A stretch of 64,000 bases of DNA from JACKAQ01 sp965227145 (GTDB taxonomy: Bacteria > Calditrichota > Calditrichia > RBG-13-44-9 > J075). Both the position numbers and the translations under genes were made by a program. The notes below the pieces were generated by a model, which was not told the origin of the DNA, ran no database searches, and was given only the letters and a program-made list of their open reading frames with translations. Of this stretch, positions 16,781-26,370 are shown piece by piece; position 1 is the stretch's first letter, and every line of letters starts with the position of its first letter. The stretch lies in assembly GCA_965227145.1 (NCBI GenBank), contig OZ245730.1:1302001-1366000 (forward strand), read 5' to 3'.

Positions 16781-17206
16781 ATGATTGATGTTACAGACAA
16801 TATTTTTATCGATGAAAACGACATCGAATTACGATTTATCCGTTCTTCGGGACCGGGTGGGCAGCATGTCAACAAGGTTTCAACGGCGGTACAGTTGCGA
16901 TTTAATGTCGTCAATGCAGCCACATTTTCAGAAGATGTTCGCGATCTGTTTTTGGCGAAATTGGGCAACCGGCTCACGGATTCCGGCGATCTGCTGATTG
17001 TCGCCCGTGAATTTCGGTCGCAGGAAAAAAATCGCTCAGCCGCCATTCAACGGCTGGTAGAAATTTTGCGAATAGCGGCAACACCTGTGAAAAAGCGCCG
17101 TAAAACCAAACCGAGTTTTGCTTCAAAGCAGAAACGAATTGCAAAGAAAAAACATCGTTCAGATATCAAACGCAATCGCGGACGAATCGACAGATCTGAT
17201 GAGTAA
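16781..17206 (+). CDS. arfB: ArfB-type stalled-ribosome rescue hydrolase
   Basis: A 141-residue protein with the release-factor catalytic domain: 'IRSSGPGGQHVNKVSTAVQLRF' with GGQ at 26-28. A Lys/Arg-rich C-terminal tail ('KKRRKTKPSFASKQKRIAKKKHR') inserts into the empty mRNA channel in ArfB/YaeJ. It lacks the codon-recognition domains of RF1/RF2. It hydrolyses peptidyl-tRNA on ribosomes stalled without a stop codon. The last 8 nt overlap the start of the phosphatase gene that follows. Confidence 0.93.
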   Translation: MIDVTDNIFIDENDIELRFIRSSGPGGQHVNKVSTAVQLRFNVVNAATFSEDVRDLFLAKLGNRLTDSGDLLIVAREFRSQEKNRSAAIQRLVEILRIAATPVKKRRKTKPSFASKQKRIAKKKHRSDIKRNRGRIDRSDE

Positions 17207-19838
17207 ACAACCAACGCTTTCCGGGAATCCATCGTTGTCAACTGAAAAAGTGAACATCACCGAGCAAATTGAGCAATTTTGGGAGCAGATCCGCCGGTTC
17301 AACTGGCTGGATAAGCGGTTTCTCTTGTACGCTGCGGGTTTCTTTGTAACATTTTTCTATATTTTCTCGCCGGAACTGCCCAAAACATTGCATTCTGTGG
17401 TTGCATTTGTGCACGTTTTTCTGCTGTTCAAATTGGGTCATCTGTTAAAAAAACAGTTGAAACCACCCAGTGAAGCGCTGTGGAGTTTTTTGGCCGGTCT
17501 TTGGCTGATCGAATATTTGCTGGTGTGGTTTATCCTGCCGTCTCCCGTTTCAATGGTTGATGATTTGCAAACCGGTGTGTTTAGCAATTCCTTCCAGATT
17601 TTGTTTTTGGTGTTGCTCGAGCTTTCGCTGGCGTTGCTCATTTTGGTCAATACCGCCGGAAAAGGCTGGGTGCTGATCTGGCTGTTGCTGCTGCGATTTC
17701 CGATTTCCTCAATGCTCGATTCGGAAAGCTATTTTCTGAGCATCGTTTTTCAGGCGATTTTAGTGCTCATTTTCCTGAAACAAACCAGTTGGCTGGATCG
17801 GCTAAATCAAATTGAGTGTTTGATTTACGGCGGTATTTTTTTGGCGATTTTGCAAATACTTTTTTGGCTGAATCCGGTTGCCGACGTTGGTGAACAAACC
17901 TTTCTTTACAAAGAAATCTGGTTCGAACTGCCCGGCGTGTTTTATCAATATCTCCGGGCGTATGTGCTCGCGGTGGTCATCAAAATTCCGGCGATTCTCA
18001 TTTACAACCACGCTTCGCTGGCGCGGAAATTAAAAATTTCCGGTTTATTTCAATCCTCAATTCCGCAGTTGATTCAACTGGTTTCGCTGATTCTAATATT
18101 TTACAGCTTTATTACCACGTGGCAGGCGCAAACCGTTCGCGGGCGAATTGTGGATTTTCTGCAATCGGCCACAGCCGCGCCGGAATCGGAAAAACTGCAT
18201 CATTTTACCTATGTCGATTCCGAAGCAACGATAAAACTGGACGGTTACGAGCCGATAAACGCCCGTTTTTTGCCCCGAAAAGGCGTTCTGCGACTGGTGC
18301 CGCAAAACAACCCGTTTCCCGATGATTCGCTCAGCGGCGATTATTTTTTGTTCGCCCGAACGGAAACGGAGGACAGCACGGAAACCCTGACCCTCACCAA
18401 AATTGACACCACATTTTTAGCCCGGGAAATTGCTAATCCGCAGCGATATTTGGGTGGATCGGAGCTACTGTTTTATCCCGCAGGCGATGACCAGTGGCTT
18501 TGGCACTACCGCAGGTTCGATTTGTGGCAGATCGAACAGGATATGCATATTTTTCCGGTCGGGTTGATTAACTACAGTAGAATCAACCCTTTAGCGGTGC
18601 CAATTCGCGATTCATCTTCCGGCGAATTGAATAATTCCCACGTGACTTTCGGATTTTTGCAATATTGGAAATTTACTTTTGGTCGGGTGTTTGTGCCGAT
18701 TTGGGAAAACCGCAACACCGGAAAATTTGCCGTTTTTGATGTGGTGTTGCAAGTTCGTCCAACGTTCCAATGGAACGATTTGCTTACGGTTATCGCCATT
18801 GCATTGCTGGTTTATTTGCTGCTGAACTTTTTTATCATCCAGCGGATGATCGGATTCGGCACGCAAATTCACAAAATTATCATCAAAAAATTCAAACAAC
18901 TGCGCGATGGTATTCAACAAATTTCCGCCGGAAATCTGGATTACCAGATTCATTTTGAAGGCAATGACGAATTTGTTGAACTCGGACAAAGTTTTAACAA
19001 AATGGGCGAGCGGCTCAAAGAAACGATGGAAGAACGCCGCGAAAAAGACCGGCTGCAGTTCGAATTGCAAAATGCTCGGGATGTGCAAATCGGGTTGTTG
19101 CCGCACCATTTGCCGCAAACGCCGGGATTCGAAGTCGCTGCCGTGCTGCACACCGCTACCGAAGTCGGCGGCGATTTTTACGATATTTTCAGCGTAAAAA
19201 ATGATGCAGACGGAACGCCGGTACGCATTTTGTTTACCATCGGCGATGTGTCCGGCAAAGGTTCTTCCGCCGCGCTTTACATGGCACAGTGCATGAGCCT
19301 CATCCGGTTTTCCAGCCAGTTTACCGATGATCCGGGGCAAATTTGCCAGCAATTGAATAATTATTTTGCCACAAAAGTGGGCGATCGCCAGATTTTCGTA
19401 ACGCTGATTGTCGGTATATTAGATGTTGAAAATAATAAGGTTACGTTCGTTCGCGCCGGACACACGGAACCGGTGCTGATGCCCGGCGATTACCGGTCGC
19501 CGATCCGTTTTCTCAAATCGAAAGGGTTGGGAATCGGGCTGAGCGCGAAAGAAACCTTGTTCGAAAAAAATCTGGAAAGTGTTTCGCTGGATTTGTCCGC
19601 CGGCGATACGCTGGTGTTTTACACCGATGGCGTTATCGAAGCCAATCGCCCCAAATCCGACGGCGAGGAAGTGCTGCAATTTGAGGAAAAACAACTGCTC
19701 GATAAACTCAACGGGTTGCGCGGGAAAACCGCAACGGCCATTCAGCAGAATGTGGATGCGGCGCTCAACCAGTTTTACGGCAGTCACGCACGGGTGGACG
19801 ATCACACGCTAATGGTCATCCGGTGCAGCGGGAAATAA
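17199..19838 (+). CDS. Membrane SpoIIE/RsbU-type PP2C phosphatase with HAMP
   Basis: An 879-residue protein. The N-terminal half has about seven to nine membrane segments, then an extracytoplasmic domain of about 200 residues, a final TM ('DLLTVIAIALLVYLLLNFFI'), a HAMP linker ('IIKKFKQLRDGIQQISAGNLDYQIHF') and a C-terminal PP2C-type SpoIIE domain ('ARDVQIGLLPHHLPQTPGF', 'VGGDFYDIF', 'IGDVSGKGSSAALYM', 'FVRAGHTEPVL', 'LVFYTDGVIEA'). It probably dephosphorylates an anti-sigma antagonist in a partner-switching pathway; no such partner is in the window. The ATG at 17199 overlaps the arfB stop; its last 30 nt overlap the convergent kinase gene. Confidence 0.88.
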   Translation: MSKQPTLSGNPSLSTEKVNITEQIEQFWEQIRRFNWLDKRFLLYAAGFFVTFFYIFSPELPKTLHSVVAFVHVFLLFKLGHLLKKQLKPPSEALWSFLAGLWLIEYLLVWFILPSPVSMVDDLQTGVFSNSFQILFLVLLELSLALLILVNTAGKGWVLIWLLLLRFPISSMLDSESYFLSIVFQAILVLIFLKQTSWLDRLNQIECLIYGGIFLAILQILFWLNPVADVGEQTFLYKEIWFELPGVFYQYLRAYVLAVVIKIPAILIYNHASLARKLKISGLFQSSIPQLIQLVSLILIFYSFITTWQAQTVRGRIVDFLQSATAAPESEKLHHFTYVDSEATIKLDGYEPINARFLPRKGVLRLVPQNNPFPDDSLSGDYFLFARTETEDSTETLTLTKIDTTFLAREIANPQRYLGGSELLFYPAGDDQWLWHYRRFDLWQIEQDMHIFPVGLINYSRINPLAVPIRDSSSGELNNSHVTFGFLQYWKFTFGRVFVPIWENRNTGKFAVFDVVLQVRPTFQWNDLLTVIAIALLVYLLLNFFIIQRMIGFGTQIHKIIIKKFKQLRDGIQQISAGNLDYQIHFEGNDEFVELGQSFNKMGERLKETMEERREKDRLQFELQNARDVQIGLLPHHLPQTPGFEVAAVLHTATEVGGDFYDIFSVKNDADGTPVRILFTIGDVSGKGSSAALYMAQCMSLIRFSSQFTDDPGQICQQLNNYFATKVGDRQIFVTLIVGILDVENNKVTFVRAGHTEPVLMPGDYRSPIRFLKSKGLGIGLSAKETLFEKNLESVSLDLSAGDTLVFYTDGVIEANRPKSDGEEVLQFEEKQLLDKLNGLRGKTATAIQQNVDAALNQFYGSHARVDDHTLMVIRCSGK

Positions 19839-21398
19839 CAGCCGGAAACGGCTGCCTTTTCCGGGCTGGCTGCTGAGCTGAATATCGCCGTTGTGCGCCC
19901 GAACGATGTGTTGCACCAGCGAAAGTCCCAATCCGCTGCCCTTTGTGTTGTGCACCAGCGCGTCCGATGCGCGGTGAAATTTCTCGAAAATACGCTGCTG
20001 CTCTTTCGGCGAAATGCCGATGCCGCGATCGCTGATTTCCACAAAAACCTGCCCGTTTTCCGATCCCGTTGTGATGTCGATCCAGTGTTCGGTTTCGCTG
20101 TATTTCACGGCGTTATCGACCAGATTAATCACCGCTTCGCTGAGTGCGTCTGTGTCGCCTTGAATTTCCGGCAGCGCTTTTTCGAGATTTGTTTCCAGCG
20201 TAAACCCTTTATTTTCAAGATGAAAGCGATAGCTTTCCAGCACCCGCTCCACAATGTCGTTCAGCACAACCGGTTGCAAATGATACGCTTTTTTGCCCGC
20301 TTCAATTCGCGAAAAATTCAAAATATTGTTCACCAAATGGGTGAGCCGTTCGCTTTCCTGCCCGATAATCCGGTAGTATTCGCTTTTGCGCTCCTCATTG
20401 GGAATGCGCCCCATTTCCAGCGTTTCCGCATACATGCGAATCAGCGCTAGCGGCGTGCGCAGTTCGTGGGAAATGTTCGAAACGAAATCGGATTTAAGCT
20501 GTGCCAGCGCCATTTCCTGCCGGACGGTTCGGAAAATAAACCAGCCTGCGCTAACCATCAGCAGCACCAGCAGCGATACCAGCATCAAATTTACTTTAAA
20601 CCACGATTGCGCCATTTCTTCCAGCGTTTCGCCGCGTTCGCGGATCGCCAGTTCGTAATCGGGAAACAACCAAATTTCCTGTTTTCGGGTGGCAGCGTCC
20701 AGATCAATGGATGGCGCATTGGCAAATGAAAATTGCTCGTCGCCGGAGATGCAGGCCATCAAAAAACGGTCGCCGCCAACTTCCTGCATTTTCGGAAACA
20801 GCTCAATTTCGATAAATTCGCGGGGCGAGAGCACCAGTCCGGCAAAGCGTATTTCGGCATTAATCGGCGATTCGATCGGGAAAATCAGCGAGGTTAAACC
20901 GCTGCTGCTGTCCGCGCTGAGCGGCTGCAATTTGCGGTAACCGGATTCGCGATAGCGGCGCAATTTGCCCAGTAATTGCGCATTGTTTTTCATCAATTCC
21001 TGAAAATGTGCCGGACGCTGACCGGAATTTTCACTGCCGCTAAGCCCTTGAAAAAACTGCATTTGTGCGCCCAGCGAATCGGTGAAAAATATCGCCTGCA
21101 GTGCGCGGTTGCGACCCAACAATTGTTCCAGTTGCTGCTCACTGGGATTGTCGATATTATGTTGCTGAATCTGCGTTACTTCGCCGGCCCAACTGTTGAC
21201 CACATCCCAGGCATATTGGTTTACCGAAAAAAGGATCGTTTCCAGTCGCTGGCGATAAATCTCGTCGATCATCTGCTGGTTTTCGTTGAGATAGGACCAC
21301 TCTTTCAGCAGCATCAGCACTGCCGGCAGCAGCGTAATGGCAACCAGCGCAATCGCGATGCGCTTTAACCGTGACGGAATATTTACGTTCGTTTGCAT
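19809..21398 (-). CDS. Membrane sensor histidine kinase
   Basis: A 529-residue kinase. TM1 is at about residues 12-28 ('IAIALVAITLLPAVLMLL'), followed by a periplasmic domain of about 240 residues and TM2 (about 270-290, 'LMLVSLLVLLMVSAGWFIF'). HisKA has H311 in 'SNISHELRTPLALIRMYAETLE', and the ATPase has N-box 'INLVDNAVKYS', G1 'ISDRGIGISP' and G2 'GSGLGLSLV'. The kinase is of the PhoR-like class that usually pairs with OmpR-type regulators, so the orphan regulator at 13002-13685 is a plausible but unproven partner. Its 3' end overlaps the phosphatase gene on the other strand by 30 nt. Confidence 0.9.
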   Translation of the reverse strand: MQTNVNIPSRLKRIAIALVAITLLPAVLMLLKEWSYLNENQQMIDEIYRQRLETILFSVNQYAWDVVNSWAGEVTQIQQHNIDNPSEQQLEQLLGRNRALQAIFFTDSLGAQMQFFQGLSGSENSGQRPAHFQELMKNNAQLLGKLRRYRESGYRKLQPLSADSSSGLTSLIFPIESPINAEIRFAGLVLSPREFIEIELFPKMQEVGGDRFLMACISGDEQFSFANAPSIDLDAATRKQEIWLFPDYELAIRERGETLEEMAQSWFKVNLMLVSLLVLLMVSAGWFIFRTVRQEMALAQLKSDFVSNISHELRTPLALIRMYAETLEMGRIPNEERKSEYYRIIGQESERLTHLVNNILNFSRIEAGKKAYHLQPVVLNDIVERVLESYRFHLENKGFTLETNLEKALPEIQGDTDALSEAVINLVDNAVKYSETEHWIDITTGSENGQVFVEISDRGIGISPKEQQRIFEKFHRASDALVHNTKGSGLGLSLVQHIVRAHNGDIQLSSQPGKGSRFRLLFPAAPDDH

Positions 21399-21473
21399 TT
21401 TGGAATTTATGAAAAGGTGGGTGTTAAAACCAAATCAATTGCTGTTTGGAATTGTAAAGAATTGTCACGACGC

Positions 21474-21501
21474 AAACAAAGGGCGAACAGGTTGTTCGCC
21501 C
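21474..21501 (-). terminator. Hairpin terminator after M29 aminopeptidase gene
   Basis: Perfect 8-bp arms GGGCGAAC / GTTCGCCC (21481-21501) around a 5-nt loop, followed on the minus strand by TTTGTTTG. It lies between the aminopeptidase stop (21539) and the kinase start (21398), where a terminator would insulate the two minus-strand genes. It also resembles a common intergenic palindrome, so a repeat origin is possible. Confidence 0.55.
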
Positions 21502-21538
21502 CAAAAATGTCTTCTGTAAAAAAGCTGAACCCATCCGC

Positions 21539-22654
21539 TTACTTCAGATTTTCCGGATTCAGACCTTTCAGTTCGTCGAGCACAAAAATGCCATCTTTGC
21601 GGATGAGCACATCATCGAACCAGATTTCGCCGCCACCGAGAGCTTCGGTTTGGCGAACCACCATATCCCAATGGATGTTGGAAACGTTGCCGTTAAACGC
21701 ATCTTCGTATGCTTTTCCGGGTGTAAAGTGGAACGAACCGGCAATTTTTTCATCGAACAAAATATCCAGCATCGGTTCGGTGATGTACGGATTGAACGCA
21801 ATCGCAAACTCGCCAACGTAACGGGCGCCTTCATCCGTATCAAAAATCTCGTTGATTTTTTCAGGTTTGTCCGATGTTGCGTCAACAATTTTGCCATTTT
21901 CGAAGGTGAGTTTCACATCCGTAAATGTGGTGCCCTGATAAATTGTGGCAGTGTTGTAAGAAATTTGTCCGTTCACGGAGTCGCGAACCGGCGCGGTGAA
22001 CACTTCGCCATCGGGAATATTATGGGTGCCGGCGCAACCGATCACCGGAATGCCTTTGATGGAAAACCGCAAATCCGTTCCAGGTCCAACGAGCCGGACG
22101 CGATCGGTTTGTTCCATCAATTTTTTGAGCGGCTGGGTTGCTTTTTCCATCCGGTCGTAATCCATTGTGCACACGTCGAAATAAAAATCCTCAAATGCTT
22201 CGGTGCTTTTGCCGGCCAATTGCGCAAAAGATGCGTTCGGGTAGCGCAAAATACACCAGCGGGTGCGGTTCACGCGCTCCTCAAAATGCACGGGCTTTAG
22301 CACGTAATCTTGATACATGCGCATTTTATCCTGCGGAATATCGGACAATTCGTTAACGTTCATTCCGCCGCGAATGCCGATGTAGGCATCCATTTGCTGC
22401 ATCAGCGAAAGCTCGTGTTCACCGAGTTTTTTCAGCTGATCGGCGGTTGCCGAGAGCAATATCTGGCGATCAATTTCCCGCTGTTTTACCCAAACAAACG
22501 GCTGCGCACCGGCAGAAACCGCTTCTTTCACCAGCGATTGCACCAGCGCGTTGGGAATATCGAACGCTTCGATGAGTACTTTTTCGCCGGGCTGTAATTT
22601 TGTGGAGTGGCGAACGAGCACTTTCGCCAGTTTGTCAATTCTGGGGTCTTTCAT
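21539..22654 (-). CDS. M29-family metallo-aminopeptidase
   Basis: A 371-residue cytoplasmic peptidase of the AmpS/PepS/aminopeptidase T family. The N-terminal half ('KLAKVLVRHSTKLQPGEKVLIEA') is the substrate-cap domain. The C-terminal half carries the metal-ligand signature: 'NIPDGEVFTAPV', 'GEFAIAFNPYI', 'ILFDEKIAGSFHFTPG', 'NVSNIHWDMV' and 'GEIWFDDVLIRKDG'. The family hydrolyses N-terminal residues using two cobalt/zinc ions. Strong SD (AAGGAGT) precedes the ATG. It follows the Lon-N protein gene by 65 bp. Confidence 0.92.
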   Translation of the reverse strand: MKDPRIDKLAKVLVRHSTKLQPGEKVLIEAFDIPNALVQSLVKEAVSAGAQPFVWVKQREIDRQILLSATADQLKKLGEHELSLMQQMDAYIGIRGGMNVNELSDIPQDKMRMYQDYVLKPVHFEERVNRTRWCILRYPNASFAQLAGKSTEAFEDFYFDVCTMDYDRMEKATQPLKKLMEQTDRVRLVGPGTDLRFSIKGIPVIGCAGTHNIPDGEVFTAPVRDSVNGQISYNTATIYQGTTFTDVKLTFENGKIVDATSDKPEKINEIFDTDEGARYVGEFAIAFNPYITEPMLDILFDEKIAGSFHFTPGKAYEDAFNGNVSNIHWDMVVRQTEALGGGEIWFDDVLIRKDGIFVLDELKGLNPENLK

Positions 22655-22719
22655 CCCGTAACTCCTTTTTTCTGAAATCTACTGCTTTTCCGTTTAACGA
22701 TTTTCTGTATTCCAGCACA

Positions 22720-23349
22720 TTAGTTTCGTGAGAAATTGCCTTCCATAAATTCAGCATTTTTAATCAGTTGATGCAGCCGGACGCGCTCCATCACCGATTT
22801 TTTATCCGCCATCATCAGTTCCAGCCGTTCGGGCACATCGTCCATTTCCAGAAAGCGCTGTTTTTCATCCAGACTAAATCCGCCGGATGCCGCGATGAGG
22901 TGGGAGAGCTGCAGCGTATCGGCATCGCGGAACAGTTCGCTGTTCAATTGCGGGTCGGTAAAGCGCATTATTTTTCTGAGAAAAAGATAGGCGTTTTTCT
23001 GAAGTAACTTGTTTTCCGGCATCGATTTAGCTGACGGCAAAAATTTGACTTCCGCCTGCAAATAACTTTTTTCATCGATAATCCGTTCAATATGAAACCG
23101 GCGAATGCCTTCGGTGAGAATGTCCATTTGGCCATCTTCATATTCTTCCAGCAACTCCTGAACAATTGCTGAACATCCCACCTGACTAACCCGGCTTTTT
23201 TCGTATAGCACAACGCCAAATTCGGCGTTGGTTTCTATGCAGTGGTGAATCATTTCCTTATAGCGTTCCTCAAAAATATGCAGCGGTAAGGGAATGCCGG
23301 GAAACAGCACCACGTTTAGCGGAAATATGGGAATGATTGTCGGGTTCAT
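22720..23349 (-). CDS. Lon N-terminal (substrate-binding) domain protein
   Basis: A 209-residue protein that corresponds to the PUA-like N-terminal domain of Lon without ATPase or protease. 'IPIFPLNVVLFPGIPLPLHIFEERYKEM' (5-32) is the Lon-N signature, followed by 'FGVVLYEK', 'EYEDGQMDILTEGIRRFHIE' and a helical tail ending 'RVRLHQLIKNAEFM'. Stand-alone versions are common and their substrate or partner is usually unknown. SD AAGGAT precedes the ATG. It is upstream of the M29 peptidase, so a shared role in proteolysis is possible. Confidence 0.9.
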   Translation of the reverse strand: MNPTIIPIFPLNVVLFPGIPLPLHIFEERYKEMIHHCIETNAEFGVVLYEKSRVSQVGCSAIVQELLEEYEDGQMDILTEGIRRFHIERIIDEKSYLQAEVKFLPSAKSMPENKLLQKNAYLFLRKIMRFTDPQLNSELFRDADTLQLSHLIAASGGFSLDEKQRFLEMDDVPERLELMMADKKSVMERVRLHQLIKNAEFMEGNFSRN

Positions 23350-23579
23350 ATCTACATCCTTTTTGTTAAAATGATGTTTGAAATTCAGCTAAATAGCTGC
23401 AAATGAACACGATTTCCAAACAATTGCGACAGAGATAATTCGATGTTGAACTGCGGTTCGTAAGTTGACCGCCGTTTTATTATGTGTTTAAAATGTTAAT
23501 TATTAGCAGTTTGCGCGAAAAATGTTGTAAAACGATCACTAAAAATAAGCTAACATAAAATACTGCGCTGGCAAATGTG

Positions 23580-24839
23580 CTATCGCACATCCGTAATGTT
23601 ATAACCCGCATTGCGGATCGCATTTTCCAACTCGTTGCGTTCGGCGTTGCCGACAACCTGCACCAACCGAAGCGATAACATCACGTTCACGTTTTGCACG
23701 CCATCCACTTGCTGCAACGCACCGGTAATGGTTTTTTTGCAATGTTCGCAATTCATGTCCGGCACTTCAAAATGCAGCCCTTCATCGGAAACCGGCTTGC
23801 TGATAAACCGCATGACAAACGGACGAAGCATCAACGCCAGCAGCAGCAGCGCGGATGCAATTTTCAGCCATTCGGGCAGCATTTCCATTGCGCCGCTGAT
23901 CAGCGATAAATCTTGCCCGGCGCTTATCCAAACATAATCAATCAACGCGCCGAATGCCACGCTGCACAATAAAATCGTTGTCAGATATAAAATCAGATGC
24001 TTTTTGCCCAATTTGCCGCCCACAAAAGAGAGGGTTGCCGTATTGGTCGCCGGTCCGGCGAACAGGAACACAAATCCTGCACCCGGGGACATTCCTTTTA
24101 AAATGAGCGCAGCCGCGATAGGAATTGAGCCGGTTGCGCAAACATACATCGGAATGCCGATCAGCAGCATCAGCGAATAAGACATCAGCGGATTGCCCAG
24201 ATAATTTTCCACAAAACTGGTGGGGATGAGAAAACTGATCATTCCGCCCGCGATAATGCCGATGACCAGCCATTTGCTCACATCTTCCAGCAATTCCACA
24301 AAACCGTAGTTGATGGCGGATTTCAATTTTTCGATCAGATTTTTTGATGCCTCCGGTGAGCTATTTTCCGGAATTGCACAGGATGGCGATTGTTGTGGTT
24401 GGGTGATGCCATCGGCTCCTTTTTCTTTATCCCAAAAAATAGCCAGCGAACCGGTCAACAATCCGTTAACCAATGCGGCAACCGGCCGGGCAATGGTGAG
24501 CAACGGACCCAACAATCCGTATGTTGCCAAAATCGAATCGACACCGGTTGTGGGCGTGGAAATCAGAAAAGAAAGGGTTGCGCCGCGATTGGCACCTTGT
24601 TTATCGAGATGCGCGGCAACCGGAATCACACCGCAGGAGCACAGCGGCAGTGGAATTCCCAATAATGATGCCTTCCAAATCGATGAAAATCGGCGTTCGG
24701 AGAGGTGTTTTGCTACCTGTTCGCGGGTCAAAAAAAGGTTCAGCAATCCGGCTACCAGAAATCCGAGCAGCAGATACGGCGCCATTTCCACGAACAAAAT
24801 CCAAATTTCATTTAGTAATCCTAAAATCAATGAAAACAT
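23580..24839 (-). CDS. SO_0444-type heavy-metal efflux permease with C-terminal HMA domain
   Basis: A 419-residue membrane protein of the DUF318 permease family with about 8-10 TM segments. 'LGIPLPLCSCGVIPVAAHLDKQGA' and a similar 'GIPMYVCATGSIPIAAALILKG' are the paired Cys motifs of this family. It lacks ATP-binding domains. The C-terminal 65 residues form an HMA metallochaperone domain with 'VPDMNCEHCKKTITGAL', so metal capture and export are fused in one chain. It is related to the SO_0444 Cu/Zn efflux group, but the metal is not proven here. SD AGGAA precedes the ATG. It is flanked by gaps and probably forms a single-gene unit. Confidence 0.85.
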   Translation of the reverse strand: MFSLILGLLNEIWILFVEMAPYLLLGFLVAGLLNLFLTREQVAKHLSERRFSSIWKASLLGIPLPLCSCGVIPVAAHLDKQGANRGATLSFLISTPTTGVDSILATYGLLGPLLTIARPVAALVNGLLTGSLAIFWDKEKGADGITQPQQSPSCAIPENSSPEASKNLIEKLKSAINYGFVELLEDVSKWLVIGIIAGGMISFLIPTSFVENYLGNPLMSYSLMLLIGIPMYVCATGSIPIAAALILKGMSPGAGFVFLFAGPATNTATLSFVGGKLGKKHLILYLTTILLCSVAFGALIDYVWISAGQDLSLISGAMEMLPEWLKIASALLLLALMLRPFVMRFISKPVSDEGLHFEVPDMNCEHCKKTITGALQQVDGVQNVNVMLSLRLVQVVGNAERNELENAIRNAGYNITDVR

Positions 24840-25078
24840 ATCTTTATTGTTCCTTAATTCAACGTTTATCGCAATCAGAATTTGGCATTTTGGTTGCGAT
24901 GTTCATCTTTTACAATTTAGTTACGCATTGGTTCAAAAGCAAATAGGGGGAAAGTTGCAGCGGGGCAATTGGCAAATTAACAAACCGTTTGTAAGTCTTC
25001 CCGATTTGCCGGATATTTTATGCGTAACTAGCGAAAAAGTGACATATTTTTAAACGAAACCGGAGCTTTCAGGAGCCA

Positions 25079-26332
25079 ATGCACATTCGGATCAATGGAT
25101 TGGTAAAAATATTTAACCAGGTTCGCCAACAACTGGCAGCCGGGATTCCGCCGTCGGAGGTGGCTGTTTTTCGCGAACGCATCCAGCATGTTATCGCGCA
25201 GGTTGAACAGATTTGTCGCCAGCAACGCGGCACGCCGCAGCACTTGCCCGCGCCATCGCGAAATGCGTATAACTATTTGAAAAATCTGGATTTGGAAAAT
25301 CTTCCGGTTAATGAAAATCCGCACAACACACAACCGCCCGCCGGCGAATTACGGATTCGAAATATCGTTGGCACCTCTGAAATGCTTTCTGCGGAAATCT
25401 GGGAAAATCTTTCCGAATTGCAGACCGATGAGCGCAGTTTTTCCCGGTTGCACCAAACCATTTGCGATCACGCCGCCGAAATCGAAGCCGTTGCCCGGCA
25501 GCAAAACCTGACGCCCGCCCATTTAGCGAAGCCATCGCAAATGGCCTATTGCTGGCTGGTTTTTTTGAGCGACGCGGGAAATTTACGGTCGCATTTGGCG
25601 GGTTTGGCAACTGCAATCCGGGTACTAAACCGGCTTTCCGGCAACCGGCTCGAAAAACCGGTGCAAATCCAGTTTAGCAATATGCGTTATATTTATCGCT
25701 ACAAAACTTATCCGGACCGGATGCTTTTGCGATGCAGCGAAGGGCTGATTTCCGCGCCGGAAAATGTTTGGACGGAAATTTTGCAGCGGTTATTTTCACG
25801 ACGCCGTTTTTCGCATAAATTGTTGGATGAATTTGTGCAAACCGCCAAATTTCAACAGATAATCGCCGAAATGGATGGCGCAACCGAACCGCTCCAAAGC
25901 CAGACAAAAGGTCAGGTGCACGATTTGGAAGCCATTTTTGAACGGGTGAACAACCAATATTTCAACGGAAAAATGGATCGCCCGAACCTGCATTGGAACG
26001 AAATGCTCACCACCGGAAAAATGGGTCACTACCACCAGCTTCGCGATACCATCATGCTTTCGGTAACGCTGGATCAGCCCAACGTGCCCGATTTTGTGGT
26101 GGATTACGTGATGTATCACGAATTGCTGCACAAAAAACACGGGATTCAGCGCAAAAACGGGCGCTATTACGGACACACCGGCGCATTCCGGCGAGAGGAA
26201 AAAAAATTTCCGGATTTCGAGAAAGCGATGACATTTCTCAATTCGTTATCGCTGGATCGTCGCGATACCAGACCGAAAAAAAATTCCGGTCTGGTGGAAA
26301 AATTGCGCTCAAAATTTCGCAAAAATAAATAA
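25079..26332 (+). CDS. SprT-like metallopeptidase-domain protein
   Basis: A 417-residue protein. The last 160 residues carry an SprT/WLM-like domain: 'LEAIFERVNNQYFNGKMDRPNLHW', then the zinc motif 'VMYHELLHKKHG' (HELLH) and a downstream His in 'GRYYGHTGAFRREEKKF'. The N-terminal 250 residues are helical and not recognised. Proteins of this fold are zinc proteases or DNA-protein crosslink-repair factors. AGGAG sits just before the ATG at 25079. It is read divergently from the permease; the next gene lies 38 bp downstream. Confidence 0.75.
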   Translation: MHIRINGLVKIFNQVRQQLAAGIPPSEVAVFRERIQHVIAQVEQICRQQRGTPQHLPAPSRNAYNYLKNLDLENLPVNENPHNTQPPAGELRIRNIVGTSEMLSAEIWENLSELQTDERSFSRLHQTICDHAAEIEAVARQQNLTPAHLAKPSQMAYCWLVFLSDAGNLRSHLAGLATAIRVLNRLSGNRLEKPVQIQFSNMRYIYRYKTYPDRMLLRCSEGLISAPENVWTEILQRLFSRRRFSHKLLDEFVQTAKFQQIIAEMDGATEPLQSQTKGQVHDLEAIFERVNNQYFNGKMDRPNLHWNEMLTTGKMGHYHQLRDTIMLSVTLDQPNVPDFVVDYVMYHELLHKKHGIQRKNGRYYGHTGAFRREEKKFPDFEKAMTFLNSLSLDRRDTRPKKNSGLVEKLRSKFRKNK

Positions 26333-26370
26333 CGTAAAAATATCTTAAACAATAGATTAGAAGTCTTAAA

